Shown: positions 7,737-10,507 of the stretch, piece by piece
How the letters are laid out: each line of letters opens with the position of its first letter
Numbering within the stretch: position 1 is the first letter of the stretch
Program-made: the position numbers and the translations under genes
Notes under the pieces: model-generated
Told to the model about the DNA's origin: nothing
Database searches by the model: none
The model's input: the letters and a program-made list of their open reading frames with translations, nothing else
DNA from: an uncultured Aquabacterium sp.
GTDB taxonomy: Bacteria > Pseudomonadota > Gammaproteobacteria > Burkholderiales > Burkholderiaceae_C
Direction: 5' to 3'
Assembly: GCA_937923225.1 (NCBI GenBank)
Contig: CALAKR010000222.1
Span: 1 to 10,507, forward strand
Length of the DNA: 10,507 nt

Positions 7737-7772
7737 CCCGGCTAGGGTTCGCTTCTTGGCGCCCTGGCCGGG
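7737..7772 (+). promoter_or_regulatory. Strong intergenic RNA hairpin upstream of the 7785 gene
   Basis: CCCGGCTAGGG (7737-7747) pairs with CCCTGGCCGGG (7762-7772): ten Watson-Crick pairs and one internal T-G wobble, with a 14-base loop. It fills most of the only gap over 20 bases in the window (7730-7784). There is no T-run after the stem, so it is not a classical intrinsic terminator. It ends seven bases before the GGAG at 7780 and could influence processing, stability or translation of the downstream fibre genes. Confidence 0.6.
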
Positions 7773-7784
7773 ACACTGCGGAGC

Positions 7785-8222
7785 ATGACGACACCGGCAT
7801 GCCTCAGCTTTTCGATCTATCAGGGCGCCACCTTCCGCGAGGAGCTGGAGCGCGTGACCGTGCCCTATGTGGTGCGCGAGGAATGTGGTCGTCTGATGGA
7901 TGCGTGCACAGGCGCTGCCGTGCCCGACGCCGACATCACCCGCGAGGACTACACCGGCTGCACGGCGCGCGTCCAGCTGCGCCGCGAGGTCGATGACCCG
8001 GAGATCCTGCTGGAGCTGAGCACGGCCAACGGCGGTATAGAGCTGGATGGCGCCTGGTTGCGCCTGCTGATGACGGCCGAGCAGACGGGCGCCTTTGTCT
8101 ACGGCGACATGCCGCCAGGATGGACCTCGTGCGTGGGCCAGGTCGAAGTCACGCGACCGAATGGCGACGTGGAGCGCCAGTACGAATTGCGCTTCGGGTT
8201 GTATCCGGAGGGCACCAGGTGA
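7785..8222 (+). CDS. Small phage tail/fibre-module structural protein
   Basis: This 145-residue protein matches from memory a family of short phage structural proteins that typically precede fibre genes. It opens CLSFSIYQGATFREEL (6-21), has the core YTGCTARVQLRREV (56-69), then ILLELSTANGGIEL (74-87) and ends with V.VTRPNGDVERQYELRFGL (120-139). The probable fold is a beta-sandwich linker, which is an inference. An extra segment at 27-55 carries C34 and C41, making four further cysteines with C6, C59 and C116; a disulphide or metal role is possible but unproven. ATG at 7785 is the only possible start, because the frame upstream reaches a TAG at 7743 with no ATG, GTG or TTG between. Its GGAG (7780-7783) is only one base from the ATG, which is unusually close. 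The stop overlaps the next start (GTGA). Confidence 0.7.
   Translation: MTTPACLSFSIYQGATFREELERVTVPYVVREECGRLMDACTGAAVPDADITREDYTGCTARVQLRREVDDPEILLELSTANGGIELDGAWLRLLMTAEQTGAFVYGDMPPGWTSCVGQVEVTRPNGDVERQYELRFGLYPEGTR
8207..8212 (+). promoter_or_regulatory. Shine-Dalgarno site that fixes a GTG start at 8219
   Basis: GGAGGG lies six bases before the GTG at 8219, which overlaps the preceding TGA as GTGA. The longer open frame back to the ATG at 8120 lies entirely within the 7785 gene, so the GTG is the better start. Confidence 0.75.
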
Positions 8223-8749
8223 CCACCATCGTTTCCAGCCGTCCAGGCCCAACCATCGTCGAGCGTGAGACCTCGATTGTGGTGATGCGCAGGGGCGGAG
8301 AGACGGTGGTGGTGCGGCAGCCGGCTCCCCGGGCCGTTGTTGTGACCCGTGGAATTCCTGGTCCGCGCGGTCTGCGTGGAGTGCCTGGGCCGCCCGGCGG
8401 CGCCACCACTGTCAAGGTCGGCCTGCTGCCCATCAGTGGCCACAGCGTGGTGGCCTGCGACAGCGCTGGCGAACTGGTCGCAGCCGACGCTACCAATCCT
8501 GCGCACCGCGGCGCCGTGTTGGGCGTGGTGGCCGATGCATACAGCCCTGGCGACGACGCCGTGGTGCAGACCGGCTACGTCCTTGAGCACGCCGGCTGGA
8601 CCTGGGCGCCCGGCCCGGTGCTGGTCGGGCTTTCGGGGCAACTGGCCCAGGCCCCGCCCGCTGGCGCGCTATTCGCTCAGGTCATCGGCCAGGCGCTGTC
8701 TTCCACCCGCGTCCTCATCGACATCAACCCACCAATCACCCTTGCTTGA
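8219..8749 (+). CDS. Collagen-like small tail fibre/decoration protein
   Basis: The protein has 176 residues when started at the GTG at 8219, supported by GGAGGG at 8207-8212 and the GTGA overlap. Residues 11-43 are Val/Arg-rich and strand-forming (TIVERETSIVVM, ETVVVRQPAPRAVVV). Residues 45-60 are five collagen-type Gly-X-Y triplets (GIPGPRGLRGVPGPPG). Collagen triplets in phage fibres form a trimeric triple helix that links a shaft to a head domain. Residues 73-176 form a compact beta domain ending RVLIDINPPITLA, with a PGPV turn near residue 131. The same 104-residue domain seems to recur in the next gene. The likely role is a trimeric fibre or decoration protein on the virion surface, inferred from the collagen motif and context. 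Confidence 0.7.
   Translation: MTTIVSSRPGPTIVERETSIVVMRRGGETVVVRQPAPRAVVVTRGIPGPRGLRGVPGPPGGATTVKVGLLPISGHSVVACDSAGELVAADATNPAHRGAVLGVVADAYSPGDDAVVQTGYVLEHAGWTWAPGPVLVGLSGQLAQAPPAGALFAQVIGQALSSTRVLIDINPPITLA
8351..8398 (+). repeat. Collagen-like Gly-X-Y coding repeat (five triplets)
   Basis: The codons for residues 45-60 of the 8219 gene give G at every third position, with Pro in five of the ten X/Y places. The tract is very short for a stable triple helix alone, so trimerisation probably relies on the flanking domains. Confidence 0.75.
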
Positions 8750-8762
8750 ATAGGAGTCCACC

Positions 8763-9269
8763 ATGGCTGGCAAGAAATTTCTACGTCTCGTCAACAACTT
8801 GGTCACCGAGGTGCTGGGCATCCAGACATCGGCTGGCGCGGCCAATGCCGGCGACATCGTGGCCCTGGATGATTCGGGCCGTATCGACAACAGCATGATG
8901 CCCGTGGGCATCGGCGCGGACACTGCCGTCATCGCCGCCAGCGAGGCACTCGCGGCCGGCGATTGGGTTAACGTGTGGAACAGCACGGGCGCCAAGGTCC
9001 GCAAGGCCGACGCCACCACGTCCGGCAAGGAGGCCCACGGCTTCGTGCTGGCCGCCGTAACCAGCGGTGCCAACGCTACGGTGTACTTCGAGGGCACGAA
9101 CACCCAGGTCACCGCCCAGACCCCTGGGCCTGTATTCCTGCAGACCACTGCGGGCACGGGCGGCGCCACGGCGCCCAGCGCATCGGGCAACGTGGTGCAA
9201 CGCCTGGGCGTGGCCGTGAGCACCACCGCCGTGAACTTCGAGGGCGGCGTGCCCGTAGTTCTGGCCTGA
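8763..9269 (+). CDS. Phage fibre-module structural protein, related to the preceding gene product
   Basis: This 168-residue protein has its ATG at 8763 with TAGGAG six bases upstream (8751-8756), giving good initiation signals. The N-terminal 60 residues are a leader (FLRLVNNLVTEVLGIQTSAG, then IVALDDSGRIDNSMMPVGIG), a common opening for phage fibre proteins in which the DSGRID..MMP block precedes the head domain. Residues 65-168 form a beta-rich domain with KADATTSGKEAHGFVLAAV (81-99) and TPGPVFLQTTAG (120-131), ending NFEGGVPVVLA. This domain closely resembles other phage particle proteins I recall and aligns with the C-terminal domain of the 8219 gene product. A tail-fibre, head-decoration or fibre-cap role is inferred. 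No catalytic motif is seen. Confidence 0.75.
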   Translation: MAGKKFLRLVNNLVTEVLGIQTSAGAANAGDIVALDDSGRIDNSMMPVGIGADTAVIAASEALAAGDWVNVWNSTGAKVRKADATTSGKEAHGFVLAAVTSGANATVYFEGTNTQVTAQTPGPVFLQTTAGTGGATAPSASGNVVQRLGVAVSTTAVNFEGGVPVVLA

Positions 9270-9275
9270 TTCACC

Positions 9276-10139
9276 ATGGCTTCTCGGCGTCCCTTGGTCA
9301 ACGTCAGCGGCAGCATCCGCGAGCTGCCCGCGGGCGACACGCTGCCCGGCGTGCGCGAGCAGCTCACCGCCGCGCGCACCTACTACGTCCGCACCGATGG
9401 CAGCGACAGCAACACAGGACTGGCCAATAGTGCGGGCAGTGCATTCCTCACGATCCAGAAGGCGGTCGATGTCGCGGCTGCTTTCGACAACAACAATTTC
9501 GACATCACCATCTTGGTGGGGCCCGGAACTTACGCTGCGGGGGTCGTTCTCCGCGAGCATGTTGGTGGCGGAACGATTCATGTACGAGGGCTAAATGCAG
9601 ACCAAACCAGCACAATTATTTCTGTCAACAACGGTTCGTGTTTCCGGGGTGTAGAAACCCGCTATAGCAAATACAAAGCGACGTATCTAACGCTGCAAAC
9701 TACAGGAACTGCCGGATATCCAATTCTTTTGGAAGGTGGGAAAAATTATTTAACTATCGATCAGATAAATTATGCGGCGGCAGGTCGCACGCATATGTAT
9801 ATTGCGAGTGGAAGTATTCTCAATGCGCGGGCGGCTACATACACGATATCTGGCGCGGTTGATTCGGGTTGGCACGTCGAATGCGTTGATCAAGCAACAT
9901 TCCTGGGACTGCTCTGCAATGTCACTCTGACTGGATCGCCATCCTTTGGATCTGGTGGCTATGCACGCGCAGCTCGTAATTCGTTGGCTCAATTCCATGC
10001 CTCTACATTCACCGGAAGTGCTACGGGGCAGCGCTATTTCACGGATACAGGGTCCGGCATTTTTGTGAACGGAGCAGGTTCCAGCTATTTGCCCGGCAGC
10101 ACAGCTGGCTCCGCAACTACGCCAGGGTGGTACGCATGA
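9276..10139 (+). CDS. Phage tail spike/fibre protein, beta-helix-like
   Basis: This 287-residue protein starts at the ATG at 9276, six bases after the previous stop and without an evident Shine-Dalgarno, so reinitiation is likely. Residues 10-25 include VSGSIRELPAGDTLPG; the ELPAGDTLPG block is a widespread connector in phage tail-fibre proteins. Residues 35-90 (TYYVRTDGSDSNTGLAN..GSAFLTIQKAVD, then ITILVGPGTYAAGVVL) are the typical opening of a pectin-lyase-like parallel beta-helix found in tail spikes. The remainder has short strand-turn rungs (THMYIASGSILNARAATYTISG), consistent with a beta-helix. The expected role is receptor binding at the tail tip. No depolymerase active-site residues can be assigned, and the protein is shorter than enzymatic spikes. 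The distal two-thirds is AT-rich relative to all neighbours. Its stop overlaps the start of the assembly-protein-like gene. Confidence 0.8.
   Translation: MASRRPLVNVSGSIRELPAGDTLPGVREQLTAARTYYVRTDGSDSNTGLANSAGSAFLTIQKAVDVAAAFDNNNFDITILVGPGTYAAGVVLREHVGGGTIHVRGLNADQTSTIISVNNGSCFRGVETRYSKYKATYLTLQTTGTAGYPILLEGGKNYLTIDQINYAAAGRTHMYIASGSILNARAATYTISGAVDSGWHVECVDQATFLGLLCNVTLTGSPSFGSGGYARAARNSLAQFHASTFTGSATGQRYFTDTGSGIFVNGAGSSYLPGSTAGSATTPGWYA
9580..10110 (+). other. Low-G+C segment within the tail-spike gene
   Basis: Hand counts give 76 G+C in 180 bases (42%) for 9601-9780, against 47 of 60 (78%) for 9301-9360 just upstream. Codons rare elsewhere in the window appear, such as TTA (9750), ATA and CTA. 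The reading frame stays intact throughout. This is the pattern of a horizontally exchanged receptor-binding region. Confidence 0.75.
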
Positions 10140-10507
10140 CGACATACCAGCTCACCGGAGAGGGGTTCGTGTATCGCTGGCAGGACGGCGCACGCGCGAC
10201 GATACCGCTTGCGGACGATCCGGGCCTGCCACCGAATCCCGATGCAGTCGAATACCGCGCCTGGCTCGCGGCCGGCGGCGTGCCGCTACCTGCCGAACTG
10301 CGGCCGGCAGCCGAGATCGCGGCGGGCCTGCGTTTGGCCCTGGCCGCAGAGTACCGCAAGCACATCCAGGTGATCGCCGCAGGCTACCCCCTGAGCGAGC
10401 GCGAGAGTTGGCCCGTGCAGACGGAGGAGGCGAGGGCGCTGGAGGCTGACCCGGCGGCGGCCACGCCCTGGATCGATGCTGCAGCGCTGGCGCGTGGGCT
10501 GGACCGC
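10136..10507 (+). CDS. Tail-fibre-assembly-like protein (3' end outside window)
   Basis: The ATG at 10136 overlaps the spike stop (ATGA), with AGGGTGG at 10124-10130 as ribosome site. The frame is open to the window edge, giving 124 residues with no stop. Residues 1-30 are a short beta start (TYQLTGEGFVYRWQDGARATIPL). Residues 36-50 carry DAVEYRAWLAAGGVP, a motif often present in phage tail-associated accessory proteins. Residues 60-124 are helical, with AEYRKHIQVIAAGYPLSERE and SWPVQTEEARALEADPAAATPWIDA. That helical Trp-Pro/Glu-Ala pattern is what I recall from tail-fibre assembly proteins and DUF4376-type domains. Its place directly after a spike gene fits a dedicated chaperone or assembly factor. 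Length and family cannot be confirmed because the end is missing. Confidence 0.7.
   Translation, partial: MTTYQLTGEGFVYRWQDGARATIPLADDPGLPPNPDAVEYRAWLAAGGVPLPAELRPAAEIAAGLRLALAAEYRKHIQVIAAGYPLSERESWPVQTEEARALEADPAAATPWIDAAALARGLDR

Noticed and set aside
7730..7784. Intrinsic transcription terminator
   Set aside because: The stem is strong but no T-run follows it, and same-strand genes continue immediately after.
8120..8218. ATG start at 8120 for the collagen-like protein
   Set aside because: It would overlap the previous gene by about 100 bases and add Arg-rich shadow sequence; the GTG at 8219 has a good ribosome site and a 4-base overlap.
3626..10139. Diversity-generating retroelement (variable repeat in a fibre or beta-rich gene)
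   Set aside because: No template repeat, reverse transcriptase or C-type-lectin variable-region pattern is visible in the window.
1..10507. CRISPR array, tRNA or insertion sequence
   Set aside because: No regularly spaced identical repeats, no cloverleaf-like sequence and no transposase or terminal inverted repeats were seen; the window is almost fully coding.

Overview
The window is one uninterrupted stretch of a virion structural (late, tail/fibre) module from a tailed phage or prophage. Twelve genes all lie on the + strand and are packed almost without gaps, and no bacterial housekeeping gene, RNA gene, integrase, lysis gene or insertion sequence is visible. The DNA is GC-rich (hand-counted 60-base blocks reach 78-85% G+C) with GC-biased third codon positions. 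This suits a host such as a high-GC proteobacterium; the flavour of the proteins suggests Burkholderiales (Comamonadaceae-like) or Pseudomonas, but that host assignment is an inference. Whether the source is a free phage or a prophage cannot be decided here.

Layout: (1) 2-562, end of a virion protein built from tandem copies of a ~131-residue module. (2) 575-1609, a particle protein with a tail-fibre-like N-terminal domain and a small beta-rich C-terminal domain. (3) 1606-2469, a protein made almost entirely of about 13 short hydrophobic repeats (IDLV and PLELG types). (4) 2463-3629, 3626-5473 and 5470-5919, three large or medium beta-rich structural proteins joined by overlapping stop/start codons. 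(5) 5921-7729, a 602-residue protein with a proline-rich head and a very long alpha-helical coiled-coil body. (6) A 55-base gap with a strong hairpin. (7) 7785-10507, the fibre/spike cassette: a 145-residue structural protein, a collagen-like small fibre protein, a related small fibre/decoration protein, a beta-helix-like tail spike whose distal part is conspicuously AT-rich, and the start of a tail-fibre-assembly-like protein cut by the window end.

How they fit together: five of the eleven gene junctions are 4-base ATGA/GTGA overlaps and one is a 7-base overlap, so the block is probably one translationally coupled transcript. The left half probably supplies tail or connector structural parts. 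The right half builds the host-recognition fibres, and its receptor-facing end (9580-10110) looks like a recently exchanged mosaic segment. No tape-measure, lambda-type J or lysis gene is recognisable. The most notable features are the 13-fold repeat protein, the tyrosine-marked 28/35/42-residue spacing in the coiled-coil protein, the hairpin at 7737-7772, and the apparent paralogy of the two small fibre proteins.
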